Source of the DNA: Colwellia sp.
Lineage (GTDB): Bacteria; Pseudomonadota; Gammaproteobacteria; Enterobacterales; Alteromonadaceae
Length of the DNA stretch: 56,281 bases
Assembly: GCA_002733765.1 (NCBI GenBank)
Contig: NVWU01000005.1
Span: 1 to 56,281 of the forward strand
Reading direction: 5' to 3'
A model generated the notes under the pieces. The model saw only the letters and a program-made list of their open reading frames with translations. It did not search any database and had not been told where the DNA came from. Shown in pieces: positions 37,048 through 47,387 of the stretch. The position numbers and the translations under genes are program-made. Position 1 is the stretch's first letter; the number at the start of each line of letters is the position of its first letter.

Positions 37048-38406
37048 TTAAATTGAAAAGTAATATCCCATAGATAAACTAAATGATTGAGTATCATCTA
37101 AGTTATCTTGAGCATAATTTTGTTGTGATACTTGCCCTTTAAACACTAAGTTTTTAGTCGGAAAGTAATTAATACCCAAAGAAATTTCTTGTACATCAAA
37201 ACGTGAAGTTGGTGTACCTTCTTCTAGTTTTTTTATTGGGTTTGCGTATTCATAAGCGGTAAACAAATAGAGTGGCGTAGTCAAGCCAAAAAAGCTTTTA
37301 GTATCATAGGCAACTTCAACAAATGCCGATTCAGCTTCACTACCTAATTGGGCAAAAACACCAGGTCTAAGTCCGGCTGTACTTTTATTTGCTTTAGTTA
37401 TGGCTTGGCTATCATCTAATTGACCAAAAAGGTATTGTCCTCTTGCTAACCAATTATCATGTTCCCAAATACCGTGCAAACCAATAAGTGTTAAATTACC
37501 ATCACCTGAAATTTTATTGGTTTTATTGCGGTTTCCTGAAGTATTACCGTTGTATAAACTAATACCAATACTTGAACCTGATTTTATGTTGCCGTAATCA
37601 AGACGAAATGTTAACGCTAAATCATCGCTATTCACTTGTTCAAAACGTGTTTGATGACCTGTAGCAACCCAGTGATGCGTTCTAAAATATTCGGAATTTA
37701 AACCCGTAGTAATTAAGGTTTGTGCGGTAAAGTTATTCCATGATGCTGAGACATTAATACCCGTTTCATGCCACACTTGTGGAATTAGTGTTGCTTCACT
37801 CCAGTGACGCTCAGTGGTAAAGTATTGACTTGGTTTATGTAAATCAGTGCCTATACCGACAGGTACGGTAATGTGTCCCATTTTTACTGAAATATTTTCA
37901 TTGTATTGGTATTTGATCTCCAATTTTTCAACAATAACTTCGCCACCCGCTTCTATTTCGCTTTCAAATTCACCAAATTCATCAAAGCCATCATATTCAA
38001 GCGTAACGCCAGTACCGCCATGCTCATATTCAATTTCTAATTCAACCTGCCATTTAGAATCAAAACGATAAGCAAACTCTATAACTACCCTTTCTAAATC
38101 AGTTATTGCTCGCTGATCTGGGTTTGTATCTTGAGTATTTTTAAAAACGCCTTCACTTTTATAGAGCATGCTGCCATAAGATTTAATCTGCCAATTTTTA
38201 TCACTCTTATTAAGCGTTTTGGGAACAAAATTTTCTGCCGTACGGAATTTTTCAGCTTTAAGTTCAATCAATTGTTTTTCAATTGCTTGTAACTGTTTTT
38301 GCTGTTGTTCAATAGCAGCTTTAAGCTCAACTTCAGTATTAGCAACACTGATATTGCTAAATGAAAGCACACTGAATGTTGCTAATGGGATAAGGACATT
38401 TTTCAT
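37048..38406 (-). CDS. Outer-membrane porin-like protein with N-terminal coiled coil
   Basis: The protein has 452 residues: a signal peptide (M-K-N-V-L-I-P ... S-V-A-N), a coiled coil of about 30 residues rich in Q, L, E and K, then a long beta-rich region of alternating strands ending in S-M-G-Y-Y-F-S-I with a terminal aromatic-type strand. This is the look of phosphate-selective/general porins (OprO/P-like). I start at the ATG 38406; an upstream TTG frame is less likely. First gene of the iron-linked cluster, with Fur-type sites overlapping its promoter. Confidence 0.78.
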   Translation of the reverse strand: MKNVLIPLATFSVLSFSNISVANTEVELKAAIEQQQKQLQAIEKQLIELKAEKFRTAENFVPKTLNKSDKNWQIKSYGSMLYKSEGVFKNTQDTNPDQRAITDLERVVIEFAYRFDSKWQVELEIEYEHGGTGVTLEYDGFDEFGEFESEIEAGGEVIVEKLEIKYQYNENISVKMGHITVPVGIGTDLHKPSQYFTTERHWSEATLIPQVWHETGINVSASWNNFTAQTLITTGLNSEYFRTHHWVATGHQTRFEQVNSDDLALTFRLDYGNIKSGSSIGISLYNGNTSGNRNKTNKISGDGNLTLIGLHGIWEHDNWLARGQYLFGQLDDSQAITKANKSTAGLRPGVFAQLGSEAESAFVEVAYDTKSFFGLTTPLYLFTAYEYANPIKKLEEGTPTSRFDVQEISLGINYFPTKNLVFKGQVSQQNYAQDNLDDTQSFSLSMGYYFSI

Positions 38407-38425
38407 CAAACCAACCAAATACAAA

Positions 38426-38493
38426 TGATAATTAATTCTATTTTGTGAATGATAATAACATTCAGTTACATTTGCAAGTGATAATCATTGTTA
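38426..38493 (-). promoter_or_regulatory. Cluster of Fur-type boxes
   Basis: Three TGATAAT-containing 15-mers lie at 38426-38440, 38450-38464 and 38479-38493. The last, TGATAATCATTGTTA, fits the Fur 7-1-7 consensus (TGATAAT-N-ATTATCA) best, and the other two match mainly in their first half. They lie 20-87 bases upstream of the porin gene. Iron repression of the porin-imelysin-oxidoreductase cluster is inferred. Confidence 0.7.
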
Positions 38494-38615
38494 TTCGTTG
38501 TTAATGTAAATATCAACTACATTTCAAATACTTACAAAAAACGACAGAAGATTATTCATTATTAATTTAGAAAATAACGCAATATATAGCTGATTAGAGG
38601 ATTCAGATAAAAAAC

Positions 38616-38651
38616 TGCACTTTATCTGTGCATACCGATAAGTACAGTGCA
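38616..38651. repeat. Imperfect inverted repeat upstream of narK
   Basis: TGCACT (38616-38621) pairs with AGTGCA (38646-38651), and TTATC with GATAA inside, leaving a GTAC bulge. Its role is unknown; it could be a regulator site or a weak terminator. Confidence 0.4.
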
Positions 38652-38689
38652 AAAATTTATCTTAACTTCAATACAGAATAATTAAGCTA

Positions 38690-38703
38690 TTGATATTTAT
38701 CAA
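38690..38703 (+). promoter_or_regulatory. FNR-type box upstream of narK
   Basis: TTGATATTTATCAA is a perfect match to the FNR/ANR consensus TTGAT-N4-ATCAA. It is centred about 44 bases before the predicted start site of a TTTAAT -10-like element (38728-38733), the spacing of class II FNR activation. Anaerobic induction of narK is well known in enteric bacteria. Confidence 0.75.
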
Positions 38704-38788
38704 AAATAATATACATATACTTGGCTCTTTAATTGCATATAGGTTGGTAATTAAATTTTCCCTCTTTAGATTTAGCGAGAAGTTACTC

Positions 38789-40270
38789 ATGAGTACTCAA
38801 GCAGGCATAAAAATATTATCCTTTACCGGTAAAATGAAAGTTTTACACCTAAGCTGGATGGCTTTTTTCATCACCTTTGCGGTATGGTTTAATCATGCAC
38901 CTTTATTAGCCGTTATTGCGCAAAGCTTAGGGTTAAGCAGTAGTGAAATAAAAACCTTACTTATTCTTAATGTTGCTTTAACTATACCTGCACGGGTTAT
39001 TATTGGTATGGTCACCGATAGATATGGTCCTAGAATTACCTATGCATTTTTACTCGCTTTATGTAGCATTCCTTGCTTTATGTTTGCTTTAGCTGAAAGT
39101 TTTCAACAAGCGGCGCTGGCACGATTTTTACTTGGTTTCATTGGTGCTGGTTTTGTTATTGGTATTCGTATGGTTAGTGAATGGTTTCCTGCTAACGAAT
39201 TAGGAACTGCCGAAGGTATTTATGGTGGTTGGGGCAACTTTGGTTCGGCTGCTGCAGCGATGTCTTTACCTGCTATTGCTCTTTTTGTTACACAGGCTTT
39301 TGGTATCGAAGAAGGCTGGCGCTACGCCGTTGGTTTAACAGGCTTAATGAGTTTGTTATTCAGTGTCATTTGGTATATCAATGTAACTGACACGCCTAAA
39401 GGTTCAACCTACTTTAAACCTAAACAAACGGGTGCGATGGAAGTTACCAGTAAAAGTGATTTTTTCTTATTATTATTAATGAAGCTACCTATGTATGGTG
39501 CATTAGCCTTACTCACGTGGAAGTTATCACCTGCGGGAGTGCAATTACTCTCTGAGCAAAGTGCGATTATTGCTTATATTTCTTTGTTGTTATTACTTAT
39601 TCTTGAAATAAAACAAACCTATAAAGTAAACGGTCACTTATTTGTTGAAGACGTTCCCGAAATTCACCGATATGAGTTCAAACAAGTCGCCGTACTTAAC
39701 ATATTATATTTCGCCACTTTTGGTTCTGAATTAGCAGTAATTTCAATGCTACCATTGTTTTTTGCTGATGTTTTCTCTTTAGATATGGTTTACGCTGGTA
39801 TGTTAGCTTCTTTATATGCCTTTATGAATTTAATGTCTCGCCCTGGTGGTGGTTGGTTAAGTGACAAGTTCGGTCGTAAAAAAACCTTACTCATTTTAAC
39901 GGCAGGTCTGGCATTGGGCTACTTTGCCATGTCAGCTATTGATAGCAGTTGGCCTTTAGCATTAGCCGTTATTACCGCGATGGCATGTTCATTTTTTGTC
40001 CAAGCAGGTGAAGGCGCAGTATTTGCTGCAGTGCCATTGATTAAACGCCGTTTAACCGGACAAATAGCAGGTATGACAGGGGCTTATGGTAATGTTGGCG
40101 CAGTTGTTTATTTAACCGTATTATCAATGGTTAGTTATCAAGATTTCTTTTTAGTAATCGCAGCAACTGCCGTTGTTGGTTTTATTGCACTACTCTTCAT
40201 GACTGAACCTAGTGGTACAATTACTGAAGTGCGCGAAGACGGTACTATAGAGTTAATTCAAGTTCATTAA
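38789..40270 (+). CDS. narK: NarK-type nitrate/nitrite transporter (MFS)
   Basis: The 493-residue inner-membrane protein has twelve hydrophobic segments. The nitrate/nitrite porter signature is visible in G-G-W-G-N-F-G-S-A and in M-T-G-A-Y-G-N-V-G-A-V; D-R-Y-G-P-R and D-K-F-G-R-K are the MFS loop motifs. A long cytosolic loop lies near residues 205-290. I chose the ATG at 38789 behind AGCGAGAAG, not the frame start at 38690, which would place an AT-rich leader and the FNR box inside the gene. The PP2C/kinase gene follows 27 bases later and should be cotranscribed. Confidence 0.9.
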   Translation: MSTQAGIKILSFTGKMKVLHLSWMAFFITFAVWFNHAPLLAVIAQSLGLSSSEIKTLLILNVALTIPARVIIGMVTDRYGPRITYAFLLALCSIPCFMFALAESFQQAALARFLLGFIGAGFVIGIRMVSEWFPANELGTAEGIYGGWGNFGSAAAAMSLPAIALFVTQAFGIEEGWRYAVGLTGLMSLLFSVIWYINVTDTPKGSTYFKPKQTGAMEVTSKSDFFLLLLMKLPMYGALALLTWKLSPAGVQLLSEQSAIIAYISLLLLLILEIKQTYKVNGHLFVEDVPEIHRYEFKQVAVLNILYFATFGSELAVISMLPLFFADVFSLDMVYAGMLASLYAFMNLMSRPGGGWLSDKFGRKKTLLILTAGLALGYFAMSAIDSSWPLALAVITAMACSFFVQAGEGAVFAAVPLIKRRLTGQIAGMTGAYGNVGAVVYLTVLSMVSYQDFFLVIAATAVVGFIALLFMTEPSGTITEVREDGTIELIQVH

Positions 40271-40297
40271 GTTATTAAGTTTATTGGGAATTAAGTG

Positions 40298-42109
40298 ATG
40301 GCCAATGTTGCTAAGTCAGAGCATGAGACAACTAAAAACAAGTTGACTGGAAAGCAACAATCCGACGTAGGCTTACACGTCAAATTTGGCGGTTATTCTT
40401 GTGCCGGTATTAAGGCAGAGAACCAAGATGCTTTTGCGGCCTTAATTCCCGATAAAAATGAACGAATAGCAAAAGGCGTTATTGCCTGTATCGCTGATGG
40501 CGTTTCTAGTGCAAATAAAGCAGCTGAAGCATCACAATTGGCTGTGACTCAATTTATTAGTGATTACTACGCCACACCACAAACATGGTCAACACAAAAA
40601 TCAGCGGCTAAGGTAATTACCAGTTTAAATCAGTGGTTATATTCACAAAGTAGTGCGATGGATATGGGGAGTTACATCTCTAAGCAGCAGCAACAGTGGT
40701 TAACCACCTTCTCAGCAATGATTTTTAAATCTGCCACAGGTTACATCTTTCATGTTGGTGATACCCGTATCAGTCAATATCGCAATAAACAACTCGAAGC
40801 GATCAGCCAAGATCATAATTGCAAGCAAGGTACTAAATCAGTTATTTTAACCCGCGCATTAGGCGCTGATTCTCGTTTACAAGTAGATGTTCATCAAGTT
40901 GACTTGCAGACTCACGACATTTACCTGCTTACCTGCGATGGTGTTCATGAGTTTTTAACTAATAAGCAATTAAAAACATTGCTAGAAACACTATCAAGTA
41001 CACCAGACAATATTGAATTAGAGCGCCTGAGTAAAACGATTGTAGAACAGGCCTTATCCGCAGGTAGTGATGATAATGTCAGTTGTCTTTTAGTTATGGT
41101 TATTAGTACTCCTAATAAAAAACTAGCTGAAATTGAAAGAGAATTACGAAAAAAAATTATTCCACCAGCCTTAGAAGTCGGTCAAACACTTGATAACTTC
41201 CAAATTAAAAAAAATATTCATGCCAGTAATAGATCACATGTGTATTTGGTTGAAGATAACATCACGGGTGAATCATTAACCCTTAAAACGCCATCAGAAA
41301 ATTTTGCTGAAGATGCACTTTATCTACAGGCATTTACCCGTGAAGCCTGGCTTGGATCTCGTATAAAACATACTAATGTAATGGCTATAAAGCCTCTCGA
41401 TTCCAATAGCAAATTTTTGTACCACATCAGCGAGTATATTGATGGTCAGACACTGACCCAGTGGATGTATGATAATCCAAAGCCGAGCATTGCCCAAGTC
41501 AGAGATATTATCAAACAAATAATTGCGGCTTTACGTGCATTTCAACGCCTTGAAGTTGTACATAGGGATTTAAAGCCTGATAACATCATGATTGATCAGC
41601 ATGGACAAATAAAGTTAATTGATTATGGTGCCGTATTTGTTGCCTCACTGGATGAAGATCAAGAGAAATTGCTAGAAGATGTACCGCAAGGCTCGGTAAA
41701 TTATATGGCCCCTGAAACGTTACTAACCATGCAAGCAAATCATTTAAGTGATTTATTTTCTTTAGGTGTTATTTGTTATGAAATGCTAACAGGTGAACTG
41801 CCCTATAAGCCAAGTGTTAGAGCTAATAATAATTATACTCATTATCAGCAATGGCATTATCGTAGTATTAAACAGCATAGAAATGATTTACCGCTTTGGT
41901 TAGATTTAACGCTACAACAGGTGACACAAGCTAACCCAAATTTACGCTCACAAGCATTTTCTGAGTTCTACGCTAATTTGAGCAAACCTAATATCGAAGC
42001 TATTGACGAATATAAAAGCCTGCCATTAATACAACGAAATCCTGTGAAATTTTGGCAAGGCCTTTCATTTATACTATTCATTTTTTTGATGCTGAGTTTA
42101 CTATACTAA
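40298..42109 (+). CDS. Bifunctional PP2C phosphatase/Ser-Thr kinase, membrane-anchored
   Basis: Fusion protein of 603 residues. Residues about 25-265 form a PP2C-like phosphatase (A-D-G-V-S-S near 70, H-V-G-D-T-R-I, C-D-G-V-H-E and S-D-D-N-V-S). Residues about 295-560 form a kinase with H-R-D-L-K-P-D-N (catalytic loop), D-Y-G in place of DFG, and G-S-V-N-Y-M-A-P-E. The glycine loop is degenerate (K-N-I-H-A-S-N-R-S-H) but the lysine is seen in L-T-L-K-T. A hydrophobic C-terminal segment (about 583-603) anchors it with the domains in the cytosol. Such fusions accompany nitrate transport genes in several Proteobacteria, with an unknown substrate. Confidence 0.88.
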   Translation: MANVAKSEHETTKNKLTGKQQSDVGLHVKFGGYSCAGIKAENQDAFAALIPDKNERIAKGVIACIADGVSSANKAAEASQLAVTQFISDYYATPQTWSTQKSAAKVITSLNQWLYSQSSAMDMGSYISKQQQQWLTTFSAMIFKSATGYIFHVGDTRISQYRNKQLEAISQDHNCKQGTKSVILTRALGADSRLQVDVHQVDLQTHDIYLLTCDGVHEFLTNKQLKTLLETLSSTPDNIELERLSKTIVEQALSAGSDDNVSCLLVMVISTPNKKLAEIERELRKKIIPPALEVGQTLDNFQIKKNIHASNRSHVYLVEDNITGESLTLKTPSENFAEDALYLQAFTREAWLGSRIKHTNVMAIKPLDSNSKFLYHISEYIDGQTLTQWMYDNPKPSIAQVRDIIKQIIAALRAFQRLEVVHRDLKPDNIMIDQHGQIKLIDYGAVFVASLDEDQEKLLEDVPQGSVNYMAPETLLTMQANHLSDLFSLGVICYEMLTGELPYKPSVRANNNYTHYQQWHYRSIKQHRNDLPLWLDLTLQQVTQANPNLRSQAFSEFYANLSKPNIEAIDEYKSLPLIQRNPVKFWQGLSFILFIFLMLSLLY

Positions 42110-42363
42110 GCACACTTATTTTTGATGCCAGAACTATGTTCTAGTTGTACTACAACCAACCTCCCCTTAGCTATTTCCTTATAAAAGATATCCGATAACC
42201 AAAGCAGCTTATTTCAGTTAAAGAAAGTTGCTGGGTAGTAGTTCACTCTTTTAATAGCAACTTAATTTTATTTTACTGTTATATCTATTTCTTCAATACG
42301 AGACCTCTAGTTAACTAAGCTAGAAATCTACTTTATTAAACACAATAACTAAATTTTGAAAAC

Positions 42364-42377
42364 TTGACCTAAATCAA
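42364..42377 (+). promoter_or_regulatory. FNR-type box (upstream copy)
   Basis: TTGACCTAAATCAA matches TTGAT-N4-ATCAA in nine of ten positions and lies in a longer inverted repeat AACTTGA...TCAAGTT. Confidence 0.65.
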
Positions 42378-42399
42378 GTTATCCCCCCTATTCAGTAAG

Positions 42400-42439
42400 T
42401 TGATTTGATAAGTTGATTTAAATCAACTTATCAAATCAA
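42400..42439. promoter_or_regulatory. Perfect 40-bp palindrome containing an FNR-type box
   Basis: Positions 42400-42419 are the exact reverse complement of 42420-42439, without any loop. The centre TTGATTTAAATCAA (42413-42426) is a perfect FNR consensus, and TTGATTTGAT-type half sites flank it on both sides. It lies about 100 bases before the porin start codon. Bound activator or a DNA cruciform are both possible. Confidence 0.85.
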
Positions 42440-42541
42440 TGTGAGTGTAAAAATCCATTAAAAGGTACATAAAATTACAAAAACAAACGTACCAACACAA
42501 ATTTCAAATAATTTATAAAATATAAAAATGGGACTTTCCTT

Positions 42542-43768
42542 ATGAATAAAAAAACACTAAACGCAAAAACATTTACGCTCTCTTTACTCACCGCCGCTAT
42601 ATTTTCAGCGCCTGTTGCTTTTGCAGCAGACCCTGCACATGGCAAGGGCATAACAGACGCATTAGCAGATAGTAAAGTTAAGATCAGTTTTCGTGCTCGT
42701 TACGAAGGCGTAGAAGAAGATGGTGCTGCTGGCGCTGCTGACAAAGATGCAACGGCCTTAACAGTAAGAAGCCGTTTAACACTTAACACTGGTGCTTACC
42801 AAGGTTTATCATTGGGTTTTGAAGTTGACAATGTTACTGCCCTAGTAGATGACTACAACGACTTAACATTTGATTATTCAGGCGACGATGCCGTCATTGC
42901 TGATCCAGAAATCACTGACATCAACCAAGCTTATATAAAGTATGTAAATGGCGATTTTAAAGCAACGGGTGGTCGTCAACGCATTTTACACAACAACCAA
43001 CGTTTTGTTGGTGGTGTAGGCTGGCGTCAAAACGAGCAAACTTATGATGGCGTACGTTTAGAATATAAAGCGAATGATGCTTTATCATTTGATTACAGCT
43101 ACATTCATAACGCTAACCGTATTTTTGCTGATGCCAAAAAAGGTGCAGATTTAGGTGGTGACTTCCATTTTTTAAGTGTGCCATACAAAGTAAACAAAGA
43201 TCATAAACTTACCGCTTTTGCTTACTTGCTTGATTTTGATACTGCCACAGCACTTTCTACTGATACTTACGGTGCTTTATATAACGGTAAATTTGGCCCT
43301 GTATTTGTTAATGCTAGCGCCGCATCACAAAGTGACGCTGGTGACAATACCAATAGCTTTACCGCAACCTATTTAAATGCTGAGATTGGTTCTAAATTTG
43401 ATAGTGTTACGGTATTAGTTGGCTATGAGCTATTAGGTAGCGATAATGATGTTGGCTTTAGCACTCCTTTTGCAACATTACATAAATTCCAAGGTTGGGC
43501 TGATAAATTTTTAGGTACGCCAGCAGAAGGCGTGCAAGATATTTATGTTACCGCTAAAACTAAAGTTAAGGGCATTAAATTGTCTGCAACTTACCATAAC
43601 TTAACATCAGATGTTGGCTCTAAAGATTGGGGTAATGAACTCGATTTAGTTGCGGCTTACAAAGTCAATAAAAACTATGGTGTATTAGTTAAATATGCTA
43701 ACTATAGCGCAGATGATCAATTAACTGACACCAGTAAATTATGGGTACAAGCTACCGCTAATTTTTAA
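42542..43768 (+). CDS. Alginate-export-type outer-membrane porin
   Basis: The protein of 408 residues has a signal peptide ending A-P-V-A-F-A (cleavage about residue 28). The mature part is a beta barrel with motifs of the Alginate_exp family (V-K-I-S-F-R-A-R-Y-E near 45, L-T-V-R-S-R-L-T-L-N-T-G, and G-R-Q-R-I-L-H-N-N-Q-R-F-V-G near 140) and ends in W-V-Q-A-T-A-N-F with a C-terminal phenylalanine typical of outer-membrane barrels. Many such porins have nothing to do with alginate; the substrate is unknown. FNR-type sites upstream suggest oxygen-dependent expression. Confidence 0.85.
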   Translation: MNKKTLNAKTFTLSLLTAAIFSAPVAFAADPAHGKGITDALADSKVKISFRARYEGVEEDGAAGAADKDATALTVRSRLTLNTGAYQGLSLGFEVDNVTALVDDYNDLTFDYSGDDAVIADPEITDINQAYIKYVNGDFKATGGRQRILHNNQRFVGGVGWRQNEQTYDGVRLEYKANDALSFDYSYIHNANRIFADAKKGADLGGDFHFLSVPYKVNKDHKLTAFAYLLDFDTATALSTDTYGALYNGKFGPVFVNASAASQSDAGDNTNSFTATYLNAEIGSKFDSVTVLVGYELLGSDNDVGFSTPFATLHKFQGWADKFLGTPAEGVQDIYVTAKTKVKGIKLSATYHNLTSDVGSKDWGNELDLVAAYKVNKNYGVLVKYANYSADDQLTDTSKLWVQATANF

Positions 43769-43789
43769 TTAAGCTATTAGACCAAATTT

Positions 43790-43823
43790 AAAAGGCACTT
43801 TACGTGAGTTAAGTGTCTTTTTT
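43790..43823 (+). terminator. Terminator of the porin gene
   Basis: AAAGGCACTT and AAGTGTCTTTTTT form a stem with one G-T pair and a ten-base loop, followed by T-rich sequence, 21 bases after the stop codon. Confidence 0.8.
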
Positions 43824-43928
43824 AGTTCTCGCTTTCCTGCCTATTATTCCTCTAAATAAAATTGTGATTGTCCTAAGTCTGCCGAAGGATTAGAATAGCC
43901 GCGGTTTTCATGGTTAGGCTTATCAGTT

Positions 43929-44516
43929 TTGTTATTAATGATCGACAATTACGACTCTTTCACTTTCAATTTGGTGCATTATTTTCAAGCACTAGGTCAA
44001 GAGGTAAAGGTTTTTCGTCATGACGAAATCACTTTAGCGGAGATTGAACGACTAAACCCCGCTTACCTCGTTATTTCTCCTGGCCCTTGTGATCCTGATA
44101 ATGCAGGCATATCTTTAGCCGTTGTAGAGCACTTTGCCGGACGTATTCCTTTGCTAGGCGTGTGCTTAGGACACCAGTGTATTGCTCAACATTTTGGCGC
44201 TAAAATAACAAAAGCAAAAAAATTAATGCATGGTAAAACCAGTGCAATTAAACATGATGGTAAAGGCTTATTTCACCAGCTAAAAAATCCTTTACGCGTG
44301 ACTCGTTATCACTCACTTATTGTTGATGTAAAATCACTTCCTGATGAGTTAACCGTTACCGCTTGGAGCATCGATGAAAAAGGTAACAAAAATGAAATCA
44401 TGGCGTTACAACATAAACAGCTTTCAATCTGTAGTGTGCAATTTCATCCTGAATCAATTTTAACCGAGCAGGGCCAAGCGCTTTTGCAGAACTTTATCTC
44501 GTTATACAAAAAATAA
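43929..44516 (+). CDS. pabA: Aminodeoxychorismate/anthranilate synthase glutamine amidotransferase
   Basis: The 195-residue class I amidotransferase supplies ammonia to PabB or TrpE. The catalytic triad is visible: Cys in G-V-C-L-G-H-Q (near 79), and His and Glu in Q-F-H-P-E-S. The start I accept is TTG 43929, because [11 protein letters not shown] lines up with the E. coli PabA N-terminus and TTAGG lies nine bases upstream; ATG 43938 would remove the first strand. No trp or pab partner gene is adjacent. The frequent pabA-astC linkage in gammaproteobacteria supports PabA, with possible use by TrpE too. Confidence 0.88.
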   Translation: MLLMIDNYDSFTFNLVHYFQALGQEVKVFRHDEITLAEIERLNPAYLVISPGPCDPDNAGISLAVVEHFAGRIPLLGVCLGHQCIAQHFGAKITKAKKLMHGKTSAIKHDGKGLFHQLKNPLRVTRYHSLIVDVKSLPDELTVTAWSIDEKGNKNEIMALQHKQLSICSVQFHPESILTEQGQALLQNFISLYKK

Positions 44517-44605
44517 TGATATAAAATTAATATTTATTGGTATAAATTGATAAACTTACACTATAATCACCCCCTTTTAATTAACTGTGATAGCTACGAA
44601 GTATT

Positions 44606-45751
44606 ATGCAAATTTTTGAACTTAACGACACCATTTCATCTATACACCAACGGGCGTTGAGTTTATCTATAAGCAAGAGCTTTGCGGAACAACAACACGG
44701 AAAAATGAATGTTGTTGATCACCAAGGCAGCGAACAAGAAAATCGGCGCCGTGAATTATTAAGCGTTGAAAAAGAAGCCCAACAAGAAAAAATTATTGCC
44801 GCTTATGGTGAAGAACACTTTCGCAGTCAAGTAACGAACAAGTTTTATGAGCGAGTTCGCAGCCAAGTTAATAAAGAATTTGATAATAAAACCCACTTAT
44901 ACCATAACATTTTATGTATTGAAGATGCCGCGCCAGCCATTCTAGAATTATTATCGCTACGAGCGACATCAATTAATAAAATACAACCATTATCGAGCTC
45001 TTTACCTTGGCTTGCCACAGACTTGATCAGTTTAGTAAACAAACCTCAATATCGTAAACGAGCCGATGTTCAAGTTAACGATGCAAAGTTAGCATTAAGC
45101 TATATTGGTTTAGATAATTTAAAATTAGTCATGCCAACCTTTATTCTTAAACATTGGCTACCTAATAGTACTGCCCCCTATGGTTTAATGAAACGAAAGT
45201 TATGGAATGATAGCCTCTCGGTGGCGCTCGCTGCCAGTGTATTAGCTAAAGATAAAAAACTAGATTGGTACACGGCATTTACTACAGGAATGCTGTCAAA
45301 CATAGGTCAGTTAGCGGTAACACGTTGCTTTTTAAATACCTACAATGATATGTATAAGAAAGCATTGCGTAAAGCAGTTGAAGGCAAAGACAAGCGATTA
45401 CATAATGTACTTGTCAAAGTTGATAATTCACCCGAATTATTGTTAGAACAGCTAACATTACGTAGTAGTAAATTATCGGCTGACTTAATCGAATTAATGA
45501 ATTTTGATAGGCTCCCTATTACCGAAGCAATGTTTGATTTAGCTTATAATGAAAGTATTGATGAAATGTCTCCTATTGCTCAAGTTGTTGCTAAAGCAAA
45601 AGTGTATGTAAATTATCGTAATTTAACTAAAGCCAACTTAATTAATGAAAATGAAGAAATTCTTTTATTCCAAACAGTAAAATTAAGTGAAAAAGACATT
45701 TCTTTATTAAATAAAAGTGATATTGACCATATAAAGTTAAAATTTAACTAA
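44606..45751 (+). CDS. HDOD domain protein
   Basis: The 381-residue protein has a charged N-terminal region (residues 1-95, rich in Q, E and R, partly coiled coil) and then an HDOD-like helical domain from about 100 to 310 (P-A-I-L-E-L-L-S-L near 110, A-L-S-Y-I-G-L-D-N-L-K near 165, and W-N-D-S-L-S-V-A-L-A-A near 205). HDOD proteins lack the metal-binding residues of HD phosphohydrolases and serve as signalling scaffolds. No input or output domain is fused. The family call is by overall pattern. Confidence 0.65.
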   Translation: MQIFELNDTISSIHQRALSLSISKSFAEQQHGKMNVVDHQGSEQENRRRELLSVEKEAQQEKIIAAYGEEHFRSQVTNKFYERVRSQVNKEFDNKTHLYHNILCIEDAAPAILELLSLRATSINKIQPLSSSLPWLATDLISLVNKPQYRKRADVQVNDAKLALSYIGLDNLKLVMPTFILKHWLPNSTAPYGLMKRKLWNDSLSVALAASVLAKDKKLDWYTAFTTGMLSNIGQLAVTRCFLNTYNDMYKKALRKAVEGKDKRLHNVLVKVDNSPELLLEQLTLRSSKLSADLIELMNFDRLPITEAMFDLAYNESIDEMSPIAQVVAKAKVYVNYRNLTKANLINENEEILLFQTVKLSEKDISLLNKSDIDHIKLKFN

Positions 45752-47298
<1,547 letters not shown>

Positions 47299-47322
47299 GC
47301 TAAAGGTCCAGTTTAATATCTT

Positions 47323-47358
47323 GAGTAACGTTCATTTATTCATCAATGAACGTTACTC
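47323..47358 (+). repeat. Perfect 14-bp stem-loop between astC and astA
   Basis: GAGTAACGTTCATT (47323-47336) and AATGAACGTTACTC (47345-47358) are exact complements around an eight-base loop. No T run follows, and astA starts 30 bases later. It may stabilise or process the polycistronic mRNA, or be a regulator site. Confidence 0.85.
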
Positions 47359-47387
47359 GGATTTTATCTAATCATCGAGAGCTATTT

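Larger units (their letters stand above)
42110..42541. other. Regulatory intergenic region before the alginate-export-type porin
   Basis: The 432-bp gap has no supportable ORF. Its 3' half carries two FNR-type sites and a 40-bp palindrome, listed separately. The 5' half is featureless AT-rich sequence with no clear terminator for the kinase gene, so some readthrough is possible. Confidence 0.6.

Noticed and set aside
38690..38788. N-terminal extension of NarK from 38690
   Set aside because: It would translate the FNR box and AT-rich promoter sequence; ATG 38789 has a proper RBS and gives the normal NarK N-terminus.
47346..47387. Earlier start of AstA
   Set aside because: It begins inside the perfect stem-loop and adds 14 residues not typical of AstA.
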